DNA of 64,000 bases, from contig NZ_BOML01000062.1 in assembly GCF_016862175.1 (NCBI RefSeq), forward strand, positions 1 through 64,000, read 5' to 3'. Position 1 is the stretch's first letter; each line of letters opens with the position of its first letter. Origin of the DNA: Paractinoplanes durhamensis (lineage in GTDB: Bacteria; Actinomycetota; Actinomycetes; Mycobacteriales; Micromonosporaceae). The notes under the pieces were generated by a model that did not search any database, was not told the origin of the DNA, and worked only from the letters and a program-made list of their open reading frames with translations. Positions 6,793 through 18,781 of this stretch are shown here, one piece after another. A program made the translations under genes and the position numbers.

Positions 6793-9095
6793 GAAAGCTG
6801 GCGCTGGGTCGGGATGGCCGGCGGCGCGAGGCGGTGCACCGGGGCCGGCTGGCCGAACAGGTAACCCTGGCCGAGCGGGCAGCCCAGCGCGGCCAGCCCC
6901 GCCGCCCGGCTGGTGGTCTCGATGCCCTCGGCCACCACCACGATGTTCAGCTCGTCGCAGATGGCCAGCACCGAGCGGCACAGCGCGCCGGCCCGCTCCG
7001 GGTCGACGTCCACATCGGTCAGCATCGAGTCCAGTTTCACGATGTCGACCGGCAGCGAGTGCAGCTGGGCGAGGGCGTTGAAGCCGCTGCCGAAGTCGTC
7101 GAGGGCGATCCGCGGGCCGAGCGCCCGCAGCCGGGTGGCGGCGGCCGCGGCGGCGGGCAGATCCTGGATGCGGTGGGTCTCGGTGATCTCGATGATCAGC
7201 CGGGACGGCGGCAGCGGGTGCCGGGCCAGCGCCGCCCGGACGGCCTCCTCCAGGCCAGCCTGGCCGAGGCGGCCCGCGGACACGTTGACGTGCACGTCGA
7301 TCGGCCGGCCGTAGATCGCGGCCAGCGTGGCGGCGTCGGCGCAGGCCTGGTCGAGCACGAAGTCGTCGATCGCGGCGACCTGGCCGGTGCGCTCGGCGAC
7401 GGTGACGAAGACGTCGGGGTGCACGGCGCCGCCGGCGGCCGGCAGGGTCCAGCGGGCCAGGGCCTCGACCGCGACCGTGGCGCCGTCGTCGAGGCTGACG
7501 ATCGGCTGGTAGTAGACCTCGAAGCCGGCAGCGGCCGGGCGCCCGCCGGCCACCAGGGCCTGGGCCAGCAGGTGCGGCAGGTCGGCGTTGGGGGCACCGT
7601 CGGCGGTTCCGGCGTACCGGGCCAGGGCGCCCTTGCCGCGCCGCTTGCTGGAGTACATCGCGGCGTCGGCCCGGCGCAGCAGGGTGTCCGCGGTCAGCGG
7701 TTCGCCGGGGTCGGGCACGACGAGGCCGATGCTGGCGCCGACGCCGATCCGATGGCCGTCGATGAGGAACGGCTCGCGCAGCGCGGCGAGGATGCGGTGG
7801 CCGGTCGGTTCGGCGTCGGCCGGGCGATGGTCGAGGACCACCGCGAACTCGTCGCCGCCGAGGCGGGCCACCAGGTCCTCGTCGTTGACGCAGCCCTGCA
7901 TGCGGTCGGCGATGGCGTGCAGGACCCGGTCGCCCATCGCGTGCCCGAAGCTGTCGTTGATCAGCTTGAAGTCGTCCAGGTCGGCGAAGAGCACGGCCAG
8001 GGGTTTACCGCGGTGCCGGTGCGCGTCCAGGGCGAGGACCAGGCGTTCCCGGAACAGGGCGCGGTTGGCCAGGCCGGTCAGCGGGTCGTGGTAGGCCTGA
8101 TGGTGCAGCCGCTGCTGGCCCTCGGAGACCCGGTCGAGCAGCACCGTGTTGTCGACGATGGTGAACATCTGCCGGGCCACCACCAGGCCGAGGCCGAGCC
8201 AGCCGAGGTAGGCCTGGAACGGCGACAGCGGGTTGCCGGCGCCGGTGCTGATCGCGATGACGACGCCGGTCGCGGTGACCGGCACGTAGGGCAGCAGCAG
8301 GTGCAGCCAGTCGCGTTCCGCGCCGGCCGGGACGGGTTCGTCGATTGCGGCCGGCCGGGAGACCGCCGCCAGGGCCACGAAACCGCAGCCCACCAGGTAT
8401 CCGGCGGACTGCAGCGGGGTGAGCGGGCCCTCGCCGAGATTGATCAGGCGCAGGGTGTCGCTGACCCCGAAACCGGTGATCGCCACGCCCGCGAGCAGCA
8501 ACGGCTGGCGCCCGGAGCGCGAGCCCGGCCGGGTGGCGAGAAGCAGCACCACCATGGTGAGAAGAAGAAGATCACTGATGGCGTACGCCGCGGCCATGCC
8601 GATCGCCCCGGGCGTCTGGCCGGCCCAGCTCACCACTTGATCCGGAACCGCCGACCAGGCCAGCGCCACCAGCGACCCGCTGATCAGCACGCTGTCGAGG
8701 AGCAGGGCGATCTGGTCGCGGCGCGCCGAGGTGGGCACCGGGCGCAGCCGGCTGTACGGCACGTTGAGCAGGCCGAACAGCAGGAAGGCGGGCAGCACCA
8801 GGAAGCCGATGTCGGCGATCGCGTCGACCGGCCGACCGGCGTCGATCACGTCGAGCGCCACCCAGTAGAGGCGCATCAGCGCCCAGCAGGCCAGCCCGAG
8901 GCCGGCGAGCAGGCGCCATCGTCGCTGCACACCCGTACGCCGGCCGGCCGCCGCGAAGCAGATGCACGCGGCAGCTACCCCCGCCGCCGCCTGCACGGTG
9001 CCGTCGTAGAGCCGCGACCCCTGCGGCCCGACGAGTTCGCCGATGGCAACCGAACCCAGTACGAGTGTCAGCGTGACGAATAGTCGCGCTGTCAT
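6789..9095 (-). CDS. membrane GGDEF-EAL protein (cyclic di-GMP turnover)
   Basis: A 768-residue protein with an N-terminal membrane region of about 300 residues (seven to nine hydrophobic segments), then GGDEF, then EAL. The cyclase motif GGDEF is intact (ARLGGDEFAVVL). The phosphodiesterase domain carries VEALARW for the EAL motif, NVSAGRL, EITETHRI and DDFGSGFNAL, where DDFGTG is more usual. Both activities are therefore possible; which dominates cannot be read from the sequence. It would act at the membrane on the second messenger cyclic di-GMP, which in actinomycetes controls development and, in Actinoplanes relatives, possibly sporangium or motility traits. It follows the PP2C gene after a 165-bp gap with an inverted repeat and so is probably a separate unit. 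Confidence 0.93.
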   Translation of the reverse strand: MTARLFVTLTLVLGSVAIGELVGPQGSRLYDGTVQAAAGVAAACICFAAAGRRTGVQRRWRLLAGLGLACWALMRLYWVALDVIDAGRPVDAIADIGFLVLPAFLLFGLLNVPYSRLRPVPTSARRDQIALLLDSVLISGSLVALAWSAVPDQVVSWAGQTPGAIGMAAAYAISDLLLLTMVVLLLATRPGSRSGRQPLLLAGVAITGFGVSDTLRLINLGEGPLTPLQSAGYLVGCGFVALAAVSRPAAIDEPVPAGAERDWLHLLLPYVPVTATGVVIAISTGAGNPLSPFQAYLGWLGLGLVVARQMFTIVDNTVLLDRVSEGQQRLHHQAYHDPLTGLANRALFRERLVLALDAHRHRGKPLAVLFADLDDFKLINDSFGHAMGDRVLHAIADRMQGCVNDEDLVARLGGDEFAVVLDHRPADAEPTGHRILAALREPFLIDGHRIGVGASIGLVVPDPGEPLTADTLLRRADAAMYSSKRRGKGALARYAGTADGAPNADLPHLLAQALVAGGRPAAAGFEVYYQPIVSLDDGATVAVEALARWTLPAAGGAVHPDVFVTVAERTGQVAAIDDFVLDQACADAATLAAIYGRPIDVHVNVSAGRLGQAGLEEAVRAALARHPLPPSRLIIEITETHRIQDLPAAAAAATRLRALGPRIALDDFGSGFNALAQLHSLPVDIVKLDSMLTDVDVDPERAGALCRSVLAICDELNIVVVAEGIETTSRAAGLAALGCPLGQGYLFGQPAPVHRLAPPAIPTQRQLS

Positions 9096-9185
9096 CCATC
9101 ACCACCCGATAGAGCCGCGGGCCCCCTGATCCACGACCGGAGTAACCTACCGCAGCCTGCGCGGGTGCACGACCGGCACTTGGTG

Positions 9186-9260
9186 AGCCTTGTTCGCGAC
9201 GGTGGAGACAATGCGCGTGAGTTACGCGAATCGCTGCTTACGGTAGGTCGCGAACAAGCC
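9186..9260 (-). terminator. inverted repeat between PP2C and GGDEF-EAL genes
   Basis: Arms of 15 bases at 9186-9200 and 9247-9261 (CTTGTTCGCGAC core, one mismatch nearby) enclose a smaller stem CGCGT...ACGCG. It directly follows the PP2C stop codon, so it probably ends that transcript, although a regulatory role for the downstream gene is not excluded. Confidence 0.5.
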
Positions 9261-9983
9261 TCATTCGACCGGAGTCAGATCGGCGACAATCACCGTGATG
9301 TTGTCCGGGCCGCCGCCGCGCAGGGCGAGGTCGATGAGCCGTTCGGCGCAGGACTTCGGGTCGGTGGCGGCGAGCATCTCCTGCTCGATGGTGTCGTTGC
9401 TGACCACCGCGGTGAGGCCGTCGCTGCACAGCAGCCAGCGGTCGCCGGGCTCCGGCTCGACGATCACGTAGGCGGGGCTGACCGGCTCGCCCTGCAGGAC
9501 CCGGGTGACGACCGAGCGGCGCGGGTGCCCGGCCGCCTCCTCCGGCTTGATCAGGCCCTGGTCGACCAGCATCTGGACGTACGTGTCGTCCTTGGTGAGC
9601 TGGTTGAGCCGGCCGTCGCGCACCAGGTAGGCCCGGGAGTCCCCGACGTGCGCCATCGCGGCGCGGGTGCCGGAGAAGATGACGGCGGTGAGCGTGGTGC
9701 CCATCCCCTGCAGCTCGGGGTCGGCGACGACCTGCTCGGCGATCCGCACGTTCGCGGCCTCGAGCGCCTTGTGCAGCGCGTCCATCTGGTGGTCGTTGTC
9801 GATGGGCACGTCGAGCCCACTGACGGCTTCGATCGCGAGGCGGCTGGCGAGGTCGCCCGCGGCCATCCCGCCCATGCCGTCGGCAACGACGAGCAGGTGG
9901 TCACCGGCGTAGTAACAGTCCTCGTTGTTGCTGCGGACATGTCCTTGGTCGGTGACAGCCGACCACCGGAGGTGCAAGGTCAT
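9261..9983 (-). CDS. PP2C-family serine/threonine phosphatase
   Basis: Soluble metal-dependent phosphatase of about 240 residues with no extra domain. All core motifs are present: TDQGHVRSNNED, VADGMGGMAAGDLAS (metal Asp and DGMGG), GTTLTAV, AHVGDSRAYLVRDG, LLCSDGLT and GGPDNITVIV. It probably reverses Ser/Thr phosphorylation by a Hanks-type kinase. I chose the ATG at 9983, where the family opening MTLHLRWSAVTDQG begins, with GGGAAG upstream; an in-frame extension of 13 codons is less likely. It is the last gene of a three-gene set after the solute-binding protein and the membrane protein, so its target may be in that pathway. No kinase gene is nearby. Confidence 0.93.
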   Translation of the reverse strand: MTLHLRWSAVTDQGHVRSNNEDCYYAGDHLLVVADGMGGMAAGDLASRLAIEAVSGLDVPIDNDHQMDALHKALEAANVRIAEQVVADPELQGMGTTLTAVIFSGTRAAMAHVGDSRAYLVRDGRLNQLTKDDTYVQMLVDQGLIKPEEAAGHPRRSVVTRVLQGEPVSPAYVIVEPEPGDRWLLCSDGLTAVVSNDTIEQEMLAATDPKSCAERLIDLALRGGGPDNITVIVADLTPVE

Positions 9984-10052
9984 GGCGAGCAGCTTCCCAG
10001 ATCCCCGCAACCCTGTCTGCACGCGGGCGGCGGCGCGTCGTCAGAAATGCGC

Positions 10053-11075
10053 CTAACCGGGGTTCAACGGGCGCCCCAGGCAGCGCGGATCGACCGCATT
10101 GTCGCGATGGGTGGGGGCGATCCAGGACAGCGCCGACCGGCCGGCCGCCCAGCCGCGGACCACGACGACGGTGTCCGGCGGGCGCACCGCCTGCGAGCAC
10201 AGTGTCTTGGAACGTACCTGGTCGTTCGGGATGAAAAGGACCGCACCGTCGCCCTGCAGCATGGTGGTGGAGGTGTCGTCGACCGAGATCAACTGCCCGC
10301 GGACCACGGCGGCGGCCCCGGTGGCCGGGCCGACCTCGACGGCGCTGTCCGGCAGGACGGGGGCACGCAGAAAGATGACGCCGATCGCGAGCGGGGCGAC
10401 CAGGGCGGCGGCGACGGCCGGCCAGTGCGTGACGAGCCGGGCCGACCAGGCCGGCACCGGGCCGGTGAGCAGCGGCCCGAGCAGCGGCGGCACGCCCAGC
10501 AGCAGCGCGGTGGTGATCTCGCCGCCGCGCAGGGCGAGCACGATGCCCGGCCACACGAAGACCAGCACGAGCAGGCCGGTGAGCACCGGCACGCCCACCG
10601 TGATCCACCGCATGAGCCAGCGTTCGGTGCGGAAGCGCAGGGTCGCGGTGACCCCGAGGATCGACACGATCATCATGATCAGCGTCGGGAGCAGGCGCAG
10701 CTGCCAGGTGAAGGCGGCCAGCATGGTGGCGAGCAGCACCACCCAGTCCGGCATCCGCAGCGCGGTGACGGCGAGCAGCGAGCGACCGGCGTCGCCGGGC
10801 GCGCTGACCAGCAGGATGCCGCCGAGGATCCGGAGCACCAGGATGGCCGCGGGCACGGTCCAGATCAGCGTGATGAACAGCGCGCTGATCATGCCGAGCG
10901 GGCTGATGTACTGCACCAGCAGCAGCATCGTCGGCAGGTCCTGCCGGCTCAGATACCACAGCCGCAGCACGAGCAGGACCAGCGGGAACGCGGGCAGCAC
11001 GGTGAGCAGCCAGTTGAGCTGGGCGCGCCGGCGCCGGGGCGGGATCGGCCCGCCCTTGACGAAGATGTCGGTCAT
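10053..11075 (-). CDS. polytopic membrane protein of unknown function
   Basis: About 340 residues. After a short basic N-terminus (PPRRRRAQ) there are about eight hydrophobic segments to residue 230. A roughly 100-residue hydrophilic C-terminal domain follows, with QLISVDDTSTTML and VLFIPNDQV, probably outside the membrane. I do not recognise the family. The ATG at 11075 overlaps the stop of the solute-binding protein gene (ATGA) with GGAGGACG in front, so the two are translationally coupled. The PP2C gene follows 70 bases later. Context suggests a role in sensing or signalling with the binding protein rather than as a classical ABC permease, since no ATPase gene is present. That is inference. 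Confidence 0.75.
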   Translation of the reverse strand: MTDIFVKGGPIPPRRRRAQLNWLLTVLPAFPLVLLVLRLWYLSRQDLPTMLLLVQYISPLGMISALFITLIWTVPAAILVLRILGGILLVSAPGDAGRSLLAVTALRMPDWVVLLATMLAAFTWQLRLLPTLIMMIVSILGVTATLRFRTERWLMRWITVGVPVLTGLLVLVFVWPGIVLALRGGEITTALLLGVPPLLGPLLTGPVPAWSARLVTHWPAVAAALVAPLAIGVIFLRAPVLPDSAVEVGPATGAAAVVRGQLISVDDTSTTMLQGDGAVLFIPNDQVRSKTLCSQAVRPPDTVVVVRGWAAGRSALSWIAPTHRDNAVDPRCLGRPLNPG

Positions 11076-12169
11076 GGGAGGACGTCCTCCCACGGCAGGT
11101 CCCGGATATCCGGCTTGTCGACATTGGGTTGAAGACCAACCGCGATGGGCGTACGCCCGTTGTTCTCGACCTCGGTCTGGAGGTTGGTCTGGAACGCGTT
11201 CTCCCAGCGGTCGTCCTTGGGGTCCTTCAGCGAGCGGTACAGGGTGAGGTCGACGAGCTTCTTCAGGGCCGGATTCTCGCCCACGTTCACCCCCCAGGCC
11301 TCGGTGGCGTCGAGGCCGAGATCCCAGTGGTCGAACTCATCCGGGTAGCGGTCCTTGTAACCGGCCAGGATCGCCGCGTCCGTGGTGACCGCCTCGACCT
11401 TGCCGGCCCGCAGATCGGCTATGCACTCGCTGACCACATTCTTGCTGCGGACGATCACGCCTTCGAGCTCCGGCGCCGAGAGGCTGGTCGAGGCGGAAAG
11501 CGAGCACGCCTGCTTGCCGGCCAGGTCCTTGAGCCGGCTGACCGCGGAGTGACTCTTGAGCGTGAGCACGGACTGCTCGGTGTAGAGATACGGCGCGGAG
11601 AAGGTCACGCCCGTCATCTCCTCGCGCTTCGGAGTGATGCTGTAACTGGCGATCACCATCTTGACCGGCACCCGGTTGCCGTCGGTGTCGTAGGCCTGCA
11701 TGCGGGCCCGGTCCTCGCTCTGGATGCCGTAGAACTTGACCTCCGAGCGCCGGAACCCGAGGTCCTCGGCGATCATGTAGGCGAGGTCGACGTCGAAGCC
11801 GCTCCAGATCTTCTTGCCCTTGTCGTAGTAGGCGACCCCGGGCTGGTCGTCCTTGACCCCGACAATGAGCTCCTTCCAGCCGTCCACACCGGACTGGGCG
11901 CGCAGCTGGGCCACCGACGGCGGCCCGCCGACGAACAGGTTCACCATCGCCAGGCCAAGCACCAGCACCAGCGCGAGGCCGAGCGCGGCCAGCCGGAACG
12001 CGGCCAGGTTGAACCGCGGCGGCGGGTCGGCGAGCGGCTCCGGGTCGGGCGGGGGCAGCCGGCGGTCGGCCGCCTCCCGCTCGGCGATGTCCTGCACCGC
12101 GATGTCCTCCGCGGTGCCGTCGGGCCCGGGCATGCGCCGTCGCAACGGCCACGCGAAGCGCTCGGTCAT
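11072..12169 (-). CDS. membrane-anchored glutamate/glutamine-type solute-binding protein (GlnH-like)
   Basis: About 365 residues. The first roughly 65 residues are cytoplasmic and proline/acid rich, and are followed by one transmembrane anchor (LAALGLALVLVLGLAMVNLFV). The rest is a class 3 extracellular solute-binding fold: VGVKDDQPGVAYYD, WSGFDVDLAYMIAEDLGF, MVIASYSITPKREE and TTDAAILAGY. This resembles GlnH of the PknG/GlnH/GlnX system, which senses amino acids and does not import them. There is no ABC permease or ATPase next to it; instead a membrane protein and a PP2C phosphatase follow. The ATG at 12169 is preferred over an upstream GTG. Whether it binds glutamate, aspartate or another ligand cannot be told. 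Confidence 0.82.
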   Translation of the reverse strand: MTERFAWPLRRRMPGPDGTAEDIAVQDIAEREAADRRLPPPDPEPLADPPPRFNLAAFRLAALGLALVLVLGLAMVNLFVGGPPSVAQLRAQSGVDGWKELIVGVKDDQPGVAYYDKGKKIWSGFDVDLAYMIAEDLGFRRSEVKFYGIQSEDRARMQAYDTDGNRVPVKMVIASYSITPKREEMTGVTFSAPYLYTEQSVLTLKSHSAVSRLKDLAGKQACSLSASTSLSAPELEGVIVRSKNVVSECIADLRAGKVEAVTTDAAILAGYKDRYPDEFDHWDLGLDATEAWGVNVGENPALKKLVDLTLYRSLKDPKDDRWENAFQTNLQTEVENNGRTPIAVGLQPNVDKPDIRDLPWEDVLP

Positions 12170-12202
12170 GGGCCCATCGTGCCGCACCGGGGAAAGCGCG
12201 GA

Positions 12203-13936
12203 CTAGCGGGCAGCGAGCACCACGGCACTCTCGGGTGGCAACTCCACCCGGTCGCGTTGCAGGACGACGCCCGGCTCGGTGGCGAGCAGCACCTTGGTGG
12301 GCACCGCCCGCACGCTGACGGTCTGCGCGACCGGCGCGAGGTTGGCGGCGACCACGCAGTTGCCGCGCTTGATCACGATGTACTGGTCGCCGTGCCAGAC
12401 CTCGACCTTGGACAGCCACGGGTCGGACAGCTCGGCCCGGCTGCGCCGCAGCGCGATCAGCCGCCGGTAGAGGTCGAGGATCTCGGTGTGGCCGGGCTTG
12501 CCGAGCTCGTCCCAGTCGAGTTTGGAGCGCTCGAAGGTGGCCGGGTCCTGCGGGTCGGGCACCTCGGCCTCGGCCCAGCCGTGCGCGGCGAACTCGCGGC
12601 GCCGGCCGTTGCGCACCGCCGCGGCCAGCTCCGGCTCGGGGTGGCTGGTGAAGAACTGCCAGGGGCTGCTGGCCGCCCACTCCTCGCCCATGAACAGCAT
12701 CGGGGTGAACGGCCCGGTCAGCAGCAGGGTGGCGCCGACCTTGAGCAGGCCGGGCGAGAGCAGCGCGGAGAGCCGGTCGCCGACCGCCCGGTTGCCGATC
12801 TGGTCGTGATTTTGCAGGAAGGCGACGAACCGGTGGCCCGGGGTGAGCTGCCGGTTGACCGGCCGGCCGTGGGTCCGCTGCCGGAAGCTGGACCACGTGC
12901 CGGCGTGGAAGAACGCGCCCTCGAGGACGGTCTGCAGGCAGTCGAGCGAGCCGAAGTCGCCGTAGTAGCCCTGCCGTTCCCCGGTGAGCAGGGTGTGCAG
13001 GGCGTGGTGCACGTCGTCGTCCCACTGGGCCTGCAAGCCGAAGCCACCGGCCTCGCGCGGGGTGATCAGCCTGGGGTCGTTGAGGTCGGACTCGGCGATC
13101 AGCGAGAGCGGCCGGCCCAGGTGCGTGGACAGCGACTCGACCTCGACGGCGAGCTGTTCGAGCAGGTTGATCGCGGAGTGGTCGACGAGCGCGTGCACGG
13201 CGTCGAGCCGCAGGCCGTCGACGTGGTAGTCGCGCAGCCACATCAGCACGTTGTCGGTGATGTAGCGGCGGACCTCGCCGGCGAGCGGCCCGTCCAGGTT
13301 GATCGAGTCGCCCCACGGGTTGGAGCCGTGCGTGGACAGGTAGGGGGCGAACATCGGGGCGTACGCGCCGCTCGGCCCGAAGTGGTTGTAGACCACGTCG
13401 AGGACGACGCCGAGCCCGCGCGTGTGGCACGCGTCGACGAATCGCTTGAGCCCGTCCGGGCCGCCGTAGGCCTCGTGCGGCGCATACCAGCAGACGCCGT
13501 CGTAGCCCCAGTTGTATTCGCCGTTGAACGCGTTGACCGGCAGCAGCTCGACCAGGTCCACGCCGAGGTCGACCAGGTGGTCGAGCCGGTCGATGGCCGC
13601 GTCGAACGTGCCGGCCGGCGTGAACGTGCCGATGTGCAGCTCGTAGAGGACGGCGCCGGGCAGCTGCCGGCCGGTCCAGGACTGATCGCTCCACTCGAAG
13701 GCGGACTGGTCGTAGACCCGGCTGGGGCCGTGCACCCCGTCCGGCTGCCACGGCGAGCGCGGATCGGGCAGCGGCGCCTCGATGTCCGGCAGGACGTAGG
13801 CGTAGTCACTGCCCGGGCCGGCCGACGGCACGTCGAGCCGCCACCACCCGTCGTCGCCGCGTTCCATCTCGCGGTCCTCCCCGGCCAGCCGGAGCTTGAC
13901 CGTCTTCTCCGGGACCCACACTTCGAAGCTTGTCAT
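12203..13936 (-). CDS. treZ: malto-oligosyltrehalose trehalohydrolase
   Basis: GH13 enzyme of about 577 residues that cleaves trehalose from maltooligosyl-trehalose. It has an N-terminal beta domain (MTSFEVWVPEKTVKLRL), then catalytic signatures: DVVYNHFGPSGAY, DGLRLDAVHALVD (nucleophile Asp), LIAESDLNDPR (acid/base Glu) and FLQNHDQIGN (transition-state Asp). The ATG at 13936 overlaps the treY stop as ATGA. It is the last gene of glgX-treY-treZ. The frame stays open further upstream inside treY but that part is antisense-like sequence. Cytoplasmic; makes trehalose as a stress protectant and carbon store. Confidence 0.95.
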   Translation of the reverse strand: MTSFEVWVPEKTVKLRLAGEDREMERGDDGWWRLDVPSAGPGSDYAYVLPDIEAPLPDPRSPWQPDGVHGPSRVYDQSAFEWSDQSWTGRQLPGAVLYELHIGTFTPAGTFDAAIDRLDHLVDLGVDLVELLPVNAFNGEYNWGYDGVCWYAPHEAYGGPDGLKRFVDACHTRGLGVVLDVVYNHFGPSGAYAPMFAPYLSTHGSNPWGDSINLDGPLAGEVRRYITDNVLMWLRDYHVDGLRLDAVHALVDHSAINLLEQLAVEVESLSTHLGRPLSLIAESDLNDPRLITPREAGGFGLQAQWDDDVHHALHTLLTGERQGYYGDFGSLDCLQTVLEGAFFHAGTWSSFRQRTHGRPVNRQLTPGHRFVAFLQNHDQIGNRAVGDRLSALLSPGLLKVGATLLLTGPFTPMLFMGEEWAASSPWQFFTSHPEPELAAAVRNGRRREFAAHGWAEAEVPDPQDPATFERSKLDWDELGKPGHTEILDLYRRLIALRRSRAELSDPWLSKVEVWHGDQYIVIKRGNCVVAANLAPVAQTVSVRAVPTKVLLATEPGVVLQRDRVELPPESAVVLAAR

Positions 13937-16247
13937 TGTTCTTTCACCAGCAGAGCGACGGGGTACGTACGCAACAGTTCGGCCACCGACAAGCGGTTCC
14001 CGCCGTAGCTCGTGTTCGTGAACACTTCCGTCCAGCTGTGGCCGTCGAGTGTCAGGCTGGTGTCGCCCCAGCCGCCGTGCCGTGACAATCCGACCGGCAG
14101 CCGGGTGGCCACGGTCACCGCGCCGCCGACGTCGAAGGCCAGCGCGTGCTCGCCGCAGCGGCCCTCGCCCCACACCGGGCGATAGCCGGTGAACAGCTCC
14201 GGCCGTTGCCGGCGCAGCCGCAGGGCCCGGCTGGTGACCAGCAGCTTGGCGGCGCCACTCTCGTCGACCTCGGGCTGCCACCCGTCGTCGAGGCGGGCGA
14301 GCAGCTCGCGGCGGGCGGCGAAGTCGACCGGCCGCCGGTTGTCCGGGTCGACCAGCGACAGGTCCCACAGCTCGCTGCCCTGGTAGACGTCGGGCACGCC
14401 GGGCATGGTGAGCTGCACGACCTTCTGGCCGAGCGAGTTGGACCAGCCGGGCGGCGTGATCGACGCGGCGAAGCCGGCCACCTCACGCTGCAGCGCCGGG
14501 TCGTCGTAGATCCGGTCGACCATCTCCCGCAGCGCCGTCTCGAAGCGCTCGTCCGGGTGGTACCAGGTGGTCACGGTCGCGGCTTCGCGGGCGCTCTTCA
14601 CGGCGTACGCCTGCAGTCGCTCTCGGGAGATCGGCCATGCACCCACCGCGGCCTGCCAGATCAGATGGGCCAGCGCCGGATCCGGGAGCGGAGCGATCCG
14701 GACCCACCGGCGCACCACCTCGGTCCAGTCCCCCGGCACCTCGGCGAGAACCGCGAGCCGGGCCCGGACGTCCTCGCTGCGCTTGGTGTCATGGGTGGAG
14801 AGGCTGGTCATCGAGTCCGGCCAGGCCCGGCGCCGCTGCTCGGTGACGTCGTGGAACTCGTCCGGGCTGACCCCGAACTTGGCCGGGTCGTTGCCGACCT
14901 CGTTACGGGCGGTGAACCTGGTCCAGCGATAGAACGAGGCGTCCTCGACGCCCTTGGCCATCACCGCGCCGGTGAACTGCTGGAACCGCATGGCCAACTC
15001 GTCGGCCGGGTTGCGCAGCCGGGCGGTGAGCTGGTCGAGCACACCGATCAGCTGCGGCCGGCGCCGGCCGGCTTCGGAGCGGGCCCTGGCCAGGTGCCGG
15101 GAGCCGAACGGCAGGTAGGAGCGGTAGACCGGGAAACACGCGGCCAACTCGGCCAGGGCGCGGGGTGCGGCGTCGATTTCCGGTACGAGGCGGGCCATCC
15201 GGCCGAGCTCGGCGGCCAGGGTGGTGGTCGCGACCGCGAGCTTGGCCTCGTGCACCTGGTCCTGCCAGGACGTCTCGCCGCCGGTCAGGTGGTGCTGGAG
15301 GGTGTTGAAGAACGCCTCGGTGGACGGGTCGACGAAGACGCCGCAGACCTCGGCGAGCGCGTCGTAGCCGGTGGTGCCGGCGATCGGCCAGGGCGGCATC
15401 TCCTCGCCCGGTTCGAGGATCTTCTCGACGACCAGCCAGGCGTCCGGGGCGGCGTCGCGCAGCCGGGTGAAGTATTCGCCGGGGTCGCGCAGGCCGTCGG
15501 GGTGGTCGATCCGGATGCCGTCGGCGATGCCCTCGGTGTACCAGCGGAGGATCTCGGCGTGTGTCGCCTCGAACACCGCCGGGTCCTCGACCCGCAGGCC
15601 GGCCAGGTCGGTGATGGTGAAGAAGCGGCGGTAGTTGAGCTCGGCGTCGCCGCGGGTCCAGTCGGCCAGCTCGTAGTGCTGCCGGTCGTGGACCTCGCGC
15701 GGGCTGCCGTCGCCGGTGCCGTCGGCGATCGGGAAGCGCTTGTCGTAGTAGCGCAGCTCCCCGTCCTCGATGCGGAGTTTGTCGAGCTCGTCCGGCGTAC
15801 TCCCCAAAACCGGAAGGAGAATGCGCCCGCGCGCCCAATCGATGTCGTAGAAATCGGAGAATTCCGATTTTTGACCGTTCTTCAGGACGTCCCACCACGT
15901 GGGGTTTTCGTGCGGAACACCGACTCCGGCGTGATTGGGCACGATGTCGACGATGAGGCCGAGGCCGGCCGCCTTCAACACATTGGACAAATCACGCAAA
16001 CCGTCAGGACCGCCGAGCGCTGGATTGACCGACCGGTGATCGACGACGTCGTAGCCGTGCTGGGAGCCGGGCGTCGAGGTCAGCAGCGGAGCCGTGTAGA
16101 GGTGCGACACCCCGAGATCGGCCAGGTAGTCGACGAGTTCGGCGGCTGCGGAGAGCGGGAAGTCGGGGCGGACCTGAACTCGGTAGGTTGCCGACGGCAC
16201 GCCTTCAGTCCGGTCAAGGGCGGCGGTGGGGTGGTCGGAAGGGGGCA

Positions 16248-16248
<1 letters not shown>
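13933..16248 (-). CDS. treY: maltooligosyl trehalose synthase
   Basis: GH13 enzyme of 771 residues that turns the reducing-end alpha-1,4 bond of maltodextrins into alpha,alpha-1,1, giving maltooligosyl-trehalose. Motifs: STYRVQVRPDF-like opening (here SATYRVQVRPDFPL), LYTAPLLTSTPGSQHGYDV, DIVPNHAG, ADGIRIDHPDGLRDP (nucleophile) and MTSLSTHDTKRSEDVRAR. Length is typical. The ATG at 16248 shares its last base with the TGA stop of glgX, giving an ATGA junction. The middle position between debranching enzyme and trehalohydrolase matches the order of the pathway. Confidence 0.95.
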
Positions 16249-18359
<2,111 letters not shown>

Positions 18360-18781
18360 GTCGTGCTCCCACCCCTCGACCGTCGGTGCACTTCGGCCGC
18401 ACGCCGCCGCACCGAGGCGAACGCATCAGTGCCCGCCGGTCGGCCGGTGTAATCCTGTGCGGCCTCGTCAGCGGTCATTCTCCTCGATGGGCCCGGCAAC
18501 TTTCGCGCGACTGTCCGGTTACCCGCAGAACCGCTCGGCCGGGGTGGCCCGATCGGCCGATCGTTTTCGGACCTAGCACCCCGTGCCCCGGTTGCGCGGC
18601 ATCATTCACAAAATCTTGACCGACCGCCCGAACAATGTCCGGACGATTGGCCCGTCGATTCTTTCGATCAGCCCAATTATTTCCATTTCAAAACCACCCC
18701 CACCTGCGAAAAGTACGTTACTTGCGGGCTTACCGAAGCCATTATGTAAGTCTTTTTCGGCTATTCGCAGGAGGAAATAAA
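18360..18781. promoter_or_regulatory. divergent intergenic region between glgX and the DUF4360 gene
   Basis: The longest gap in the window, 422 bases, with no convincing gene. The left half is GC-rich. The right part, from about 18600, is unusually AT-rich for this genome and must hold the promoter and leader of the secreted DUF4360 gene. A CAATGTCCGGACGATTG near-palindrome lies at 18633-18649 and could be an operator. The region ends in an excellent ribosome site, AGGAGG, eight bases before the ATG. Confidence 0.6.

Noticed and set aside
3338..9083. Long antisense frames opposite hrpB and the GGDEF-EAL gene
   Set aside because: Low-complexity Arg/Pro/Gly/Gln products with no motif; both real genes on the other strand carry complete domain sets.
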